Below are positions 41,993 through 53,462 of a DNA stretch of 64,000 nt, piece by piece. The notes under the pieces were generated by a model, which was given only the letters and a program-made list of their open reading frames with translations, was not told where the DNA came from and did not search any database. The translations under genes and the position numbers were made by a program. Source of the DNA: Shinisaurus crocodilurus (lineage: Eukaryota > Chordata > Lepidosauria > Squamata > Shinisauridae); assembly GCA_021292165.1 (NCBI GenBank), contig CM037878.1:236249546-236313545 (forward strand), written 5' to 3'. Numbering within the stretch: position 1 is the first letter of the stretch; every line of letters starts with the position of its first letter.

Positions 41993-43149
41993 TTAGCTAT
42001 AAAGCAGGAGTAGAGGTTATCTTTTTATTCTGGGAAGAGCATGTATGGGGTGGGATTGAAATCTGCACCCCTCTACATTTTATCTGACTGTGTTCCACTG
42101 CTGTTAAGTCATTTTCTCCCTGCCAGCTCACCGCAAGTACTGGAGCCAGGCTCAGTAAAACAGCTTAAAGCACAGGAGTAAGGTGGGAGAGATGATGGGT
42201 TTTGTTTCTTTTAGAATAAAATATTATTCTACCTTCCGCCTCTGGTTTACAGACAAAGGTAAATATATGGGCATCTGGTTCAGCCCTCCATGGAACTGAA
42301 GAGTGGTGACTGGGGGGGTTGTGCCAGCTCGGGGGAACTATCGTCCAGTCCTAGCTCACTCACACCTTTGCAGAGGACAGAGCTGTACTGGAAGATGCAT
42401 TGAAATACTTTTCTTTCCTTTCTTTTTTTTAGAAACTTCCATTTTGAAATGAGGCCATTGTTTTAAACAAAAGATTGTTCTTCGACAAAGCTCTGCATTT
42501 GAATCAGGACACTGCTGACAGCACAGTGTGTCTGAGGTCAGTTCAGCCAAAAGATCATTGATCCGGGGCTTCCTCCATTTTAGGGAATGAAAGGGAAAGA
42601 ACTTGAAAGGCCTCAGTCACACCAAACAGTTTCTCTCAAGTCAACCAGAATTGCAGTAGCAGGGGAGGGAAGGGGAAAAAATGGAAGATAAAAATAAAGA
42701 CAAGGTTTACCATACATCTACATCCAGCTAAAATGATTTTTATTTTTATTTTTCAAATGCATATACCTCTTCAGGAGCAAAAAAAACCCAGACTTTCTAT
42801 TACTAAGGCCAATTTTATAGAGCAAACGTCTGCCTAGCTTGCATCTGGATCCACCTGGCCACATCCCCATCTTTAACTCTCAAACTGTGAGTTTAGGCTT
42901 CCTTCCTCAGTAACTTCAAGCAATTTTCCTAGCGGTGATATGAGATCCTTCCTGGCCGTATGCAACACGGTGGGTTGGGGCTGGGCTGGGTGAACCAAGG
43001 CCTGAATATGAGCATGCACTGGTAGTTTGTGGTGAGGGAGGCTGGAGGCAGCATGAGCATGAGCAAGATCTCTAGGAGCAGCAGGGTTTTTTTGCTGCTG
43101 TAGCCAGGTGGCTCTCTAGCCATTCCCAGCAATCCATGATAAAATTGCC
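41991..43149. other. Unique DNA
   Basis: No gene recognised in this stretch. Confidence 0.4.
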
Positions 43150-43332
43150 CTGCCTGGTTTGGACAACACAACAAGCCACCATAGGTATCAACAACCCTAA
43201 AGCAAGCCATGGGTTCTCAGGGTAGCTTGTTCATAAAAAATAAGCCACAGAAACCGTGCTGGGTTTAAACGGCATGACAACCCATCATGGCTGGTTACCC
43301 ATGGTAGGTTGCCATATTGTGTGAATTCAGTA
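43150..43332. repeat. Worn fold-back MITE
   Basis: Ends 'ctggtttggacaacacaaca' and 'ttgccatattgtgtgaattc' resemble the inverted ends of 27530 and 27731. The interior has 'agccatgggttc' and 'aacccatcatggctgg', which can pair. Confidence 0.5.
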
Positions 43333-44489
43333 ACTATGATAAAAGCAACACTTTCCCAGACCTGGGACCTTTTGCATGCAAGGCATGAGTTCTACTATGA
43401 TCCTTCACCTAAGATTATTAAAAACAGAGTGAGCTTTGCACAAGTTAAAATGCCTGGAAAAAATAAAACATGTTTTGGTTTGCTTTAATAGTGTGATCCT
43501 GAGCTCTTCCCCTAGGGAAGCACCTAGGATCAAGCTGTAACATCTTTATGCTTGGATCCCAGGCCATAACTACTGGGCTGCTAGGACTGTACGCCAGCAG
43601 CAGTCCCAGAATCCATCAGTAATACTTCCAATATCCTTCTACAGACACAACACTGCATAAGGGTATCTGAATCTCGTTGTATAATTTTCAGTTTCAGCAG
43701 TTACTTCTCTATTCTTATTTGTTACTTACCGTATCACATTTTTTATTTCATCCTTCTTTCAAGGAAGTCAAGGGAGCATAGATGGAGTTGATCCTATTGT
43801 ACCTTCACAACAACCTGTAAAACAGAGTAGGCTGATTCAATCTTTGTTCAAGATTGATAAGGAGTGTGTATAATTAAGAGAAGAGTGTAAGTGAGAAGTG
43901 TGTGTGTCTGTGTGTGAGTGAGGTGTTGTGTGTGAATGGATAATGGTATGTGAAAGGGGCTGTGAATTAAGTGTGTGTGTATGTGTGTGTATGAAAGGAT
44001 GGGCTATGGCATGTAGCGCCTGAAAGAAGGAATGACTGAGCCCTCAATGGGAAAAAGATTGCCTAATGGCTCTTCCCTAGTCCACGTCCCAACACTTCAT
44101 GCATTACCTCATGCTGGTTGGAGAGGTTGCATTCCTACACCAATCTCAGCTCTTTGAGCTCTCTCCAAGCAGAAAGGGGTATGCTCAAAGAGAGCAGAGC
44201 TACATAAATTTGCCTTTCTTGCTAGGGTAGATTGATATAGTAACTGTGGTGGCTCAAGCAACCATGGAAACTAAACAGCTAAATTGCTGGTAGCATTGGC
44301 TTTCCCACTACTTTTCTGGAAGGCTCAATCAATCTTATTCTTCATTTAGAAATACACTCTAGAGACCAGAGCCTGGAAAACCCTTCCTAATAAGAGTAGT
44401 CAAGACACTTAAAGCTTGAACAACAGCTAAATTAAGCTAAAATAAATAGATTTAAACCAGATTAATCTGGATTTAAATGAGATTTTGTG
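43333..44489. other. Unique DNA with a short SINE relic
   Basis: 43350-43405 ('cctgggaccttttgcatgca') is a relic of the second tRNA-derived SINE, minus strand. (TG)n-like runs lie at 43890-43990. The rest is not recognised. Confidence 0.4.
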
Positions 44490-44610
44490 TATGGATTTAT
44501 TTACAGTATTTATATACTCCACATTTGCATACAAGTAGCCTCAAAGCAGCATACAACAATCGATAAGGCTATACAATACCAACAAACAACAGTAAAAGTG
44601 AAAGGATAAA
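44490..44610 (-). mobile_element. L2-like LINE 3' tail fragment
   Basis: 'ggatttatttacagtattta', 'tactccacatttgcataca' and 'caaagcagcatacaacaatc' fit a minus-strand LINE end. Worn. Confidence 0.45.
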
Positions 44611-44619
44611 AAGAGAAGA

Positions 44620-46350
44620 TGTTGTGCTGGTTTACATGCAAGGTTGTTTCCAGACTAGGCTTATATTTTGCAATCACACTGCCTCATGCATGGAATGTTG
44701 TAGGGGGTCAAGATTCTAATGACTTAAATTTGTAGCTTTCCCACCACTTCTTCCACCTTTTTTCTTACCTTAAAAAGCAGTTAAGGAAGAAAAGATGGAA
44801 TAGCTGCACTGTGCCATTTGAGTGTTCATACTTGTAGCCCTCTGTCTGGAAGCACCCCGTGTTGGGTTATATGGGTTAACAAACAGTCCTATTTTCACCA
44901 GCACTAGGAAACAAAACAGCTAATTCCCATTAAACTCAATGCTTTAACTGAATTCAAAGTGCATCATTGTCATTCAAGTTCAGAATTCAACTTAAAGGGT
45001 TGCATGCACAATCCAATCCAGCTTTCCTTCACTGCCAACGCAAAAAAGCTGAAATCAATAAGATGCAATATAATTAAATGTTTTGACATGTGCTTAACTA
45101 TCTTAAGTGTACAAGAAAACAATACCCTTGAAATCTTGAGATAAAGGTTATAGTCATTTTCTGCAGTGCAACTGGCAGTTATAGAAAGACTTCTAGGCAT
45201 TCTGAATTAATTGTGCAGTTGCAAGGCTATGGCTGCATAATTTTCCAAAACCAAGAGCCATAACGTTCATAAGTTTAACATATGGGTGGAAAAATATATG
45301 AGGCAAAAGGCTGCTCACATTCAGACAGACTGAAGCAAAGGAAACACCATATGTAATGTACAAAAATAAGGGATATATGTACCCTTGTTTCAAAACAACA
45401 CCAGTAGTGACTTATACCAGCTGTCCCAACCAGAGAGAAGACAAACACATTGCAAACACATCCAACCCGTGACTCCTGACATTATCTCTCAACTTACCAG
45501 CAGGCAACTGTAGAATATGTACACAAATGAACAAACCGTTTAAGACAGGCATTCTCAAATAGCAAGACATTGCATTCAATGGCTGATGATTAGGTAGTCA
45601 ATAATGAGTCCTAATGGGATATTATTATATTGTGAACGAACTAATTAGAGTAAAATCTCTAATGACTGTTTGGCAGCAAAAGCATTACAGAGGCACAGCA
45701 TTGTGTCCTAACGTTACTGGCTAATCCTTTCATTGAAACTCCATGCACTGCAAGCCATTGTAATACATACCTGCTGAAACTTTTGAAAGACATGGAGGCA
45801 GGGAAAATACACTCATAATGGACTTTACTGGGATCAGTATCTGAAGGAATGTGTTGATAAGGGCACAGAACTTAAGTCTGGGTTTCTTGGTAGCTAACGG
45901 AGACTGCTGCTCAGGCTTCTGGAATTACATAGAAGTAAAACTCTCATGCCACATAATGTCAAATTTAATGAGCCTGATTTAGAAGTGGATTATGCTGCCC
46001 TGAAATGTGAAACTTATTTTGACGAGCTTCTAAAGAACCTTGATCCAGAGAAACAATTCCCTGTACAGCACCACTAGCCAACTGAAAATATAACTAGGAG
46101 TTTAGTGGTAACAAAGGAAAGAAGGAAGGAATGAAATAAGGGGTGCCTAAATTATGACATATAAATATACAGACATTAAAAACAAAAACTAAATTTAGAA
46201 TTAATGGTTTTATTGATGGGCACTCAGCAATAGATAGATAGATAGATAGACAGAGTTCACAATTAAAGAATGAAATTGTTGCCCCCACCACCACCATGAA
46301 TGAAGGTGGGACAAAAAATTGGTTCAAAGAGGGCACAACTTTATATAACT
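44620..46350. other. Unique AT-rich DNA
   Basis: No gene recognised. A (GATA)n run is at about 46231-46250. 45560-45780 is repeat-free, AT-rich and could be a conserved non-coding element, but that cannot be judged from one sequence. Confidence 0.35.
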
Positions 46351-46729
46351 TGGCAGAATCTAGGGATGGGTGAGAATTTTAATTGGTTTGTTTTTCAATG
46401 AGGATTTACTAAAATTTGTAAATTTCTTCATAAACAGGATGGAAAGAACTTCAGATACATTTAAAAAAAAATTAAATGTAGGAGAAATCAAAACTTGCAG
46501 ATTCAAGAGCTTTGAGTGCCTAACTCTTAAAAGTCTGGCTTTGAATCCCTCTATATTCAACCATGTTTGTAGTGCTGAATTAGGGTTGCTACTTCTGTTT
46601 TCCAACAGGCCTCTCATCTTTAACAGCATGGTTCTCTCCATGCTGGGATTAGGTGTATTGAATTTGGCCAGTGCAGAAGGGTGTGAATTTTGTTTCAGTC
46701 TGCTTCAGTCTTCAAGGACCTCTTCTCTT

Positions 46730-46942
46730 ATTCCATGACTGCAAAGTTTGCTCAGGAGTCTTTGGTGAGGGACTTTGTCAAAAGCCTTTTGGAAGTCCAA
46801 GTAAACAATATCTACTGGATCACCCCTGTCCACATGTTTATTGACACTCACAAAGAACTCTAAAAGGTTAGTGAGACAGGACTTACCTTTGTGGAAGCCA
46901 TGTTGCTTCTTTCTCAGCAGGGCTTGTCCTTCTATATGCTTA
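46730..46942 (-). pseudogene. CR1-type reverse-transcriptase fragment 1
   Basis: The minus strand translates to KHGF-like and KSCLTNLLEFFVSV blocks, then DPVDIVYLDFQKAFDKVPHQ (RT motif A with catalytic Asp) and LLSKL. This corresponds to residues 570-622 of the CR1 ORF2 at 15452-18322 but is from a different CR1 family. It is cut off at 46942 by an insertion. Confidence 0.75.
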
Positions 46943-47420
46943 CTGTCGGGGCAAGCTCCCCCAGCCCCTCAAGTTCTCTGACTCCCTAACTCCAAAACTG
47001 CACTGGCCAGATTCCGTGGGAATGGATTCTGAAACAGAAGGGGAGAGGGAGTTAGAAGAGGAGTTAGGAGCAGAGCCACTCTCATTTGATAACACTGACC
47101 CAGCTGCTCCGTCAAGGTTGCAGCCGGAGGAGGGGGGAGTAGAAGAAGAATCCCTGGGAAGAGAGCTCCCGATGGGAGGGGAGGAAGAGCTTCTGATGGG
47201 AGGGGGAGCCAGCTTCCATGACAGATCCTCACGAGCAACGTCACCTAAGAGGCAGGAACAACTGACCTCTCTTCGTTGCTCTGCTCGATTGGCTAACAAG
47301 ACTTTTGACCCACCCTAGGGGTGGAGAAGGTTCTCTGGTTTGAGGTTGGGAATGTGCAAAATTCCTCAGTGCGGAATCAACTGTTAATTATTCCTGACCT
47401 CCTATTGACGGGATGTAGGG
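46943..47420 (+). other. Unidentified insertion within the CR1, with a short acidic frame
   Basis: Separates two parts of the CR1 RT. The frame 47016-47318 (+) is rich in Glu and ends 'SARLANKTFDPP'; the 'SARLANK'-type ending recalls the C terminus of some LTR-element polyproteins. This is a weak resemblance and no domain is recognisable. Confidence 0.3.
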
Positions 47421-47570
47421 TCTTGAATTACTTTATTTATTTATTTATTTATTTAAAACATTTATTTACCGCCCATCAGCCAAAAGGCTCCCTGAGCGGT
47501 TTACAAAAACAGTAGAAAAACAACAAAAAACAACAATAACATAAACATAATAAAATACACCAAGATAAAA
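47421..47570 (-). mobile_element. LINE 3' tail fragment
   Basis: (TTTA)n, then 'accgcccatcagccaaaagg', 'ctccctgagcggtttac', the reverse complement of the 41310-41398 end. Inserted between CR1 RT pieces. Confidence 0.7.
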
Positions 47571-47744
47571 AACAAGTACGTACTTTCTTTACTTTTGTGT
47601 AACACTTTTCTGCAACCACCTGAGTTGCCCTGCTTTTTACACAATAATGCTTTACAAAGAAACCCATGAGCTGTGCCTGACGTTCTGGCTGGCGGGAGGG
47701 GAGTAGGAGCGTGAAAGAGGCACAACACTTACTGATTTTATCTT

Positions 47745-48213
47745 TAATAACACTTTCAACTAATTTACCTGGAAGAGATGTTAAGCTAGCCGGTCTCCAA
47801 TTTCCTGGATCCCCCCAGATCATTTTTAAAAAAAATGGTGTTACATTGGCCATTCTCCAGTCCTCTGGTACAGAGGCTGATCTTAAGGACATGTTACATA
47901 TTTTTGTTAGAAGATCAGCAATTTCATATTTGAGTCTTTAAGAACTCTAGGATGGATACCATATGGGCCCGGTGATTTATTGACTTTCAATTTTTCAATA
48001 AGGTTGAGAACTTCATCTTTTGTCACTACTATTTGCCTCAGTTCCTCAGACTCCTTTCCTGAAAACATCAGTTCAGGCACAGGCATCTGTCCTGTATCTT
48101 CTGCAGTGAAGACAGATGAAAATAATTCATTCAGCTTCTCTGCAATTTCCTTATCCTCCTTTAGTACTCGGAGTTCCTTTAACTCCATTATTGTCCAATG
48201 GTCCAGCTGCGAG
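47745..48213 (-). pseudogene. CR1-type reverse-transcriptase fragment 2
   Basis: Minus-strand frames give ELRVLKEDKEIAEKLNELFS, VTKDEVLNLIEKLKVNKSPG (N-terminal RT region) and, after a frameshift, SVPEDWRMANVTPFF and PASLTSLPGKLVES. These align with residues 415-550 of the CR1 ORF2 at 15.4-18.3 kb. Frameshifts and substitutions make it dead. A second copy of the 47965-48213 part occurs at 48515-48613 plus 49640-49760. Confidence 0.8.
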
Positions 48214-48520
48214 GAGTGTGTGAGGATTTCGGGGGGGTGGAAATCTAGTGAACTGGCTGGACTCGACCCCCCGAACTCTATCCCACTTACCTCCTACCCT
48301 GGCTCAGCTCGTGTTCTACTGTGTCAAGCTGGGGGGGAAGCGACTTCTGGGTTCCAGGCAGACTGCTTTTTACATAGAAAATGCTGTAAGATACTCCAAA
48401 AGCAGCCAGAATTTGCATAACTTGCGCAAATTGCGGCTGCTTTTAACTTATCTTACGTCATTTTCTATGTAAAAAGTGGCCTGCCGGGAACCGGGAAGTC
48501 CGCCGAGCAGGCGGGCCCGG
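48214..48520. mobile_element. Fold-back element inside the CR1 copy
   Basis: A long palindrome: 'tttttacatagaaaatgctg' at 48367 mirrors 'cattttctatgtaaaaagtg' at 48459, and the arms extend through 'cttctgggttccaggcag' and 'cctgccgggaaccgggaagt' to about 48330 and 48505. The left end 'tgtgtgaggatttcggggg' is the mirror of the right end of 35073-35236, so both belong to one family. Confidence 0.7.
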
Positions 48521-48613
48521 TGATTTATTTACTTTCAATTCATCAATAAGGTTAAAAACTTTTGCCAGCACTATTTGCCTCAGTTCCTCAGAATCTTTTC
48601 CTGATAACATCGG
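48515..48613 (-). repeat. Second copy of a CR1 RT segment, first part
   Basis: 'gggcccggtgatttatttac' to 'cctgataacatcggttct' duplicates 47968-48075. The continuation after the nested GC-rich element is at 49640. Confidence 0.75.
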
Positions 48614-48615
48614 TT

Positions 48616-49632
48616 CTTAGGGATGTAACTGCGAGTCTCAGGGGGCTGAAAGCAGGCCAAAAGCAGCCCGCTCACCCCCCCCCCGATTCTCGCGCCTTAC
48701 CTTCCCACTGCTCGATCCACACCACACCAGGGAAAGAAGTTTCAGTTCCCCGGCGCCTCAGTTCCGGTTCCCCTGGCACTGCATTTTCAGCATAAAAACG
48801 AGGGCAGCCCAGCTTGAGATGGCTGTGATTTGCTATTCGCTGCCATTTTAAGCTGGGTTGCTCTGGTTTTTATGCTAAAAATGCAATGCCAGGGGACTGG
48901 CAGTGACGCGACGGAGAACCCGTCGCGTCACTTCCCGTTCCCTGGCACTACGAGCTGCGAGGGTGCGTAGGGATGTGCTCGAGCCAAGAGTGGGCTGGAG
49001 GCTCGCTCTGGGCTCGGCCCTCCATGAGCGGTGGCTGCCCGATCCCGCACTTCAGAGCGGCGTGGAGCGTTGTCCATGCCGCTCGCGCTGCCGCCGAAGA
49101 AAACCCCCCGCCCCCGCCGGACCCCGCCCACGCCACTGCCGCCAGGACCCCCCCGCTGCCTACCTGGTCCTCCTCTGCCACCTCCGGTCCTCCTCCATGG
49201 CCGCCACCTCTGCCTCTGCCGCCACCGGAGCCACTGCTCCAGCGCGCTGGACCCCCGCCCGCCCTCTGTTTTGGCAGGAGGAACCAGGGCAACAGGGCTT
49301 AAACAGCCCTGTTGCCCTGGTTTCCCGTGCCAAAAACAGAGCGCGGGCGGGGGTCCAGCGTGCCGGAGCAGGGTCCCATCGCGTCACTTCCTCTGCGCCG
49401 GAAGTGATGCGACGGGACCTGCGGACGGGGAGGCAGGCTCTCCGCAGAACTGGAGAGCCTGCAGGTAAGCCTGCGCGGGTCTCCGAGTAGCTCGGCGGAC
49501 ACAAGCAGGCCCAGTTCGGGCCTTGCTCCTGTCTGCCAGGCTACTTGGGTACATCCCTAGAGTGCAGTGAGAGTGGGCAGGGGGTGCTTGGGAGTACCCC
49601 CGAGAGCAGGTAAGCTCCCACTCACTTTACAC
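48616..49632. mobile_element. Nested GC-rich fold-back elements (TAGGGATGT family)
   Basis: Starts TAGGGATGTAACTGCGAG. Inside are a palindrome at 48771-48897 ('gcactgcattttcagcataa' against 'ttatgctaaaaatgcaatgc'), a second start TAGGGATGTGCTC at 48969, a palindrome centred at about 49305 ('accagggcaacagggctt' against 'agccctgttgccctggt'), a small one at 49374-49425, and an inverted end 'gtacatcccta' at 49550-49560. It splits the CR1 'aacatc-gttcaggt' sequence. The frames of up to 195 codons here come from CpG-rich composition. Confidence 0.72.
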
Positions 49633-49639
49633 CGCTAGT

Positions 49640-50150
49640 TCAGGTGCAGCTATCTGTCCTATATCTTCTGCAGTGAAGTCAGATGAAAAGAATTCATTCA
49701 GCTTCTCTGTAATTTCATCCTCCTCCTTTAGCACTCCTTTAACTCCACTATCCAACTGGTCCAAACTTCCCCCCTAGCTGGTTTCCTTCTGATATATTTA
49801 AAGAATTGTTTTTTGTTGGCCTTCATGTTGTTAGTGATTTGCACCTCAAAATGTGTTGTTGTTGTTGTTTTTTGCATTTCTTATTGTCTGCTTGCATCTC
49901 CTTTGTGCAAGCTTATGCTCCCTTTTGTTTTCCTCATTTGGGCAAGACTTCCATTTTCTGAAGGATGCCTTCTTATCTCTAATAGCTTCCTTGACAATGC
50001 TCATTAACCATGATGGTGACCTCTTGGACTTGATGCTACCTTTCCTAACCTGTGGTATACACTCTTTCCGAGCTTCTATTATTGTGGCTTTGAGTAATTT
50101 CTACATCCTTGTTACCAGTTCTCTCATTTTATTTTTTAAAAATATTTTTA
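49640..50150 (-). pseudogene. CR1-type ORF2, upstream part
   Basis: 'tcaggtgcagctatctgtcc' onward continues 48613 and then extends upstream on the minus strand into the region between endonuclease and RT ('gccttcatgttgttagtgat', 'tgccttcttatctctaatag'). Broken frames. Ends near the AT-rich stretch at 50150. Confidence 0.6.
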
Positions 50151-50782
50151 TTAGTTTTTTTTAAATGTGAATTGCACCAAAACAAAACAAACTCCATAGA
50201 AATGGGGAAAAAATGAAAGAAAGAAAAAAAGATTTTTTTCTTACATTATTTCAAATGGATCCATTACAGTAAATATGTATGAAATAATGACTTTAAACCT
50301 GCCATTTAAGGGCCAGACCAGCTCTAGCAGGACCCGCATCGTCGACGCTGAGTGGCAGCAGCCCTCAAGTGCTTCAGGCAGTAGCTTCTCATTCCTCCTT
50401 GGAGATGCTGGAGAATTCACCTGGGACCATCAGCACCATGGGCAGTGCCCAACCTCTCAGGCACAGAGGTAAATCAACTAAAATAAGAATAAACACAAGA
50501 GTAAGAATAACAGGAACAATAATTACAATAATCCTACTAATAAATGATAGTCTTGTATGAAGAACAAAATGTGAAACTGTGAAGAGTTCAGGATGGGACA
50601 TGTATATATAACAAGCAGGGGGAGGGGGACGTAAGCCAGTGTTTAAATGCAGAAACGCAGCCAACTGCTTGGGGCACGACTCTCCCCCCTTCTTACTGTC
50701 CTGTCCCTTCTCAGGAGACACCCCCATTCAAGATAATAATGACAAGAAGGTTGAAGAAAAACAGTGATAATCCCCGAATTTT

Positions 50783-50872
50783 TCCAGCCCTACCTGGAAA
50801 TGCCAGGGATTGAACATGGGACCTTCTGCATGCAATGCAGGTGCTCCACCACTGAACTATAGCCTCTCACGA
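50783..50872 (-). mobile_element. tRNA-derived SINE (second family), head fragment
   Basis: The minus strand reads TATAGTTCAGTGGTGGAGC, 'ctgcattgcatgcagaaggt' and 'ttcaatccctggcatttcca', with A- and B-box-like motifs. Confidence 0.85.
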
Positions 50873-50997
50873 AACCAGAAAGAGAAATCACATGTTCCAG
50901 TACTTTGAGTGGACAAAATGCTCCACATACATTATCGCAAAACCGACCCTGTTAAGTAGGCCTGCATATTATCCCCATATTTTGGAAGGAAGTTATG

Positions 50998-51230
50998 ATA
51001 TACATGTATAATATTTGTATCCCACACTTTTCCCTGCAAGGAACCCAAGGAGGCCACAGAACCCTCCTTCTATTCCATTCCCACAACAACCTTGCAAGGT
51101 AGGATAGGGCGAGAGCCGGTGGCCAACCCAAAACCATCCAGGGAACTCCACAGCTGAGTGGGGGCCGGAACCCCAAATCTCCCAAGTCCCAAACCAACAC
51201 TCCAACCACTAGGCCGCACAGTCTCTGACA
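50998..51230 (-). mobile_element. CORE-SINE with L2-like tail, minus strand
   Basis: The minus strand reads 'gcggcctagtggttggagtg', 'tgggacttgggagatttggg', then 'gggttccttgcagggaaaag' and a 'gggatacaaatatta' end. More diverged than the plus-strand copies. Confidence 0.82.
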
Positions 51231-51399
51231 CAACAGCATAAGCTTTTGATTCAATGCTACCAGCACTAGTAGCACACGTAGTAGGGTAGTATAAATAAGG
51301 AATAAAGAAGATGGAATCTAACAAGTTTCAAATCTAACTAATTAGGACACCAGAGCTAAATGGACCCAGACACAGCCAGGAAGGCCCAGACCAATGAAG

Positions 51400-51780
51400 A
51401 AACAGAAGGCCTCGAGGCCTACTCAAAATGGGGCTAGGCCGTGCCAAAACTCAAAACAAAATGAGGAGGGGGTGCCCTTGTCAACAGGCGGAGCCAGGCT
51501 CAGACAGTAACTGGTTAAACCGGCTATACCCACGACAGGGGGGGGGGATTGAAGCAGCGGACCGGGCCTCTGGGCGCCAAAGAAGCCACACCCAAGGTTG
51601 GTGACTATGCAGGCCAAGATGGCCTTAAGGTGGGAAGAGGAGGGGAATGTTGGAGGATATGGGATGGAGTCGCTCCTATACTGGTTCGATAGTAGTCTTT
51701 CTTCAAGCAGTTGTGAAAGGAACAGGCTGAGGCTGGGTTGCATCCAGGCCTAATTATCGACCCGGGCACTCTGCCCTCCT
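51400..51780. other. Unidentified GC-rich stretch
   Basis: GC-rich compared with its surroundings, with a G-run at 51537-51548. No motif, repeat end or frame was recognised. Confidence 0.35.
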
Positions 51781-51949
51781 CAAACCTTATTGGTGGCTAG
51801 GATCACCCCACAGTGGTCTCTTCTCTCATCTCCCACAAGTATGTAGTAATGCAATTATTGATAAAAAATGGTTATGCATAAACATCAGAAAAAACACACC
51901 AAATATCCATGTGTTTATCCATCTGCAGGCAGCATCTAAATATCACCTG

Positions 51950-52838
51950 TTCAAATGATGAAAGCATTATTAGGTCCTTAGCCATTGTGTTATAGGAGGT
52001 GAACGTTTATCTTTCCAGTGTTGTAATATCAGTCTTTTGGCTGTCAAGAGGCCACAGAAAATCCACATGCATTGTCCTTGTGACAAATTCCATAGAGCAG
52101 GTATATAATTTAAAAGAACGTGTGCATCGGTAAATATTAAAGAGCATTCTAATACTAGATTTATCCGTACTATAACCTCAACCCAAAAAGAAGTAACCAC
52201 TGGGCATTGCCAAAACATATGTGTAAACGAAGCATTCACAGTATTACACCTCCAACAGTTAGGTGACTTAGACAAACTCTTATTAAAAAGATGCTGTGGT
52301 GTCCAATAATCACGAAACAAAAGTTTTTGCTGAATAAGATGTAACCTAAGATCCATAGACCTTTCTGAAACAGACACAAAAACAATGTTCCATTGATTAG
52401 GCAACATATGACCCTCTAATTCCCTATTCCATTCATCTTTAAGACTTTGTGTATCATACTTATTCACCGATAATAAGTATTTATAAACATGAATCGTAGG
52501 TTGATATAACTGCTCAGCCTCAATCAATGCCTCCAATAGTGAAGGAGGCTCTGAAGCTGTAAAAGCAGCTGGACCAAACCTAGATTCTAACAAATGTTGC
52601 AATTCCAAGTATTGCCATTCAGCGGAGGCAGGCAAGTTATATTTAGTTTGCAAAGCTGAAAATGACAAAAACTCATCATCAACACTCACTAATTGATCCG
52701 AAATAAAAATCAAGCTGTCTGCCCAAGTCCGCCACAGGAACATTTTCTTACCAACTTTTAAATCCAGATTACCCCATAAAGTCCGATTAGCATGAGAAAA
52801 TGGGTTGAACTGTAATTGAGGAGATATAATATGCCAAA
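51950..52838 (-). pseudogene. L1/Tx1-like LINE ORF2 C-terminal fragment
   Basis: The frame 51970-52743 (257 codons from an internal Met) is open further upstream to about 52838 ('LQFNPFSHANRTLWGN'). It has the L1-clade C-terminal order: QPTIHVYKYLLS, WNRELEG, RLHLIQQKLLFRDYWTP, then a CCHC-like knuckle (C163, C166, H175, C180) in NCWRC...FTHMFWQCPVVTSFW. RT and endonuclease are absent. The upstream break coincides with the TAGGGATG element at 52840. No stop over 870 bases suggests moderate age. Confidence 0.78.
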
Positions 52839-52839
52839 T

Positions 52840-53187
52840 AGGGATGTATGAGAATTTAGTTTATGTTCATAAATTATCCAAAAATGTCATGTTCACATTG
52901 CTAGCATGAGCAGTAGATCTTTTTTTTCAAGAAACATTCACAAATTAACGAAAATTGCAATCATGTTCAAAAAATGTGCATATTTTTTAGTCAATGAGGA
53001 AAAGTGTGCACTTTTAGAAAACATGTGCAGAAATGCACATTTTTCCTGTTTGAAATGTGCACTTTCCCCATTCGAACAAATCAATAATAGATTGAAAACT
53101 AAAACAGGAGCGAGGTGAAATGAGCTTGAAACTGCATTTCAGAGAATTTTAACAGGCTGAAAAGTTGCTGGTCCTTCCATCCCTATA
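52840..53187. mobile_element. AT-rich TAGGGATG-ended MITE
   Basis: Starts TAGGGATGTATGAGAA and ends CTTCCATCCCTA. The interior is rich in 'gtgcacttt' and 'aaatgtgc' units in both orientations. Related to 55849-56669. It abuts the L1-like fragment. No matching target duplication was found. Confidence 0.65.
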
Positions 53188-53462
53188 ATCAGCCCATCAA
53201 ATTCCTACTGCTGGCTCCCATTGGCTGGGTTTTCCCACTCTGGGGAGAAGCCCCTCTCTGCTCTTCATGCCCCTTTGAAGAGGGGAGGGGCAAATGTGCT
53301 TCCCCAGCTAGCTGCTGGGGAGGAGTACCAAAATTCAATACATCATTAACAATAAATTCTAAATGTTACATGCAAATAATACTCTCAGTAAATATCTTTA
53401 TATCACATTTCATCTGTTTTTGTTTTTATTCTTCATTCTGTTTCTGTAGCACTCCAAGGATA

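Noticed and set aside
47016..47318. Gag-like or LTR-polyprotein frame as a firm call
   Set aside because: Resemblance rests on acidic composition and a SARLANK-like end. No LTRs, primer site or domain could be shown.
48903..49504. Long frames (67-195 codons) on both strands
   Set aside because: CpG-rich fold-back DNA with mirrored arms. Frames on opposite strands mirror one another.
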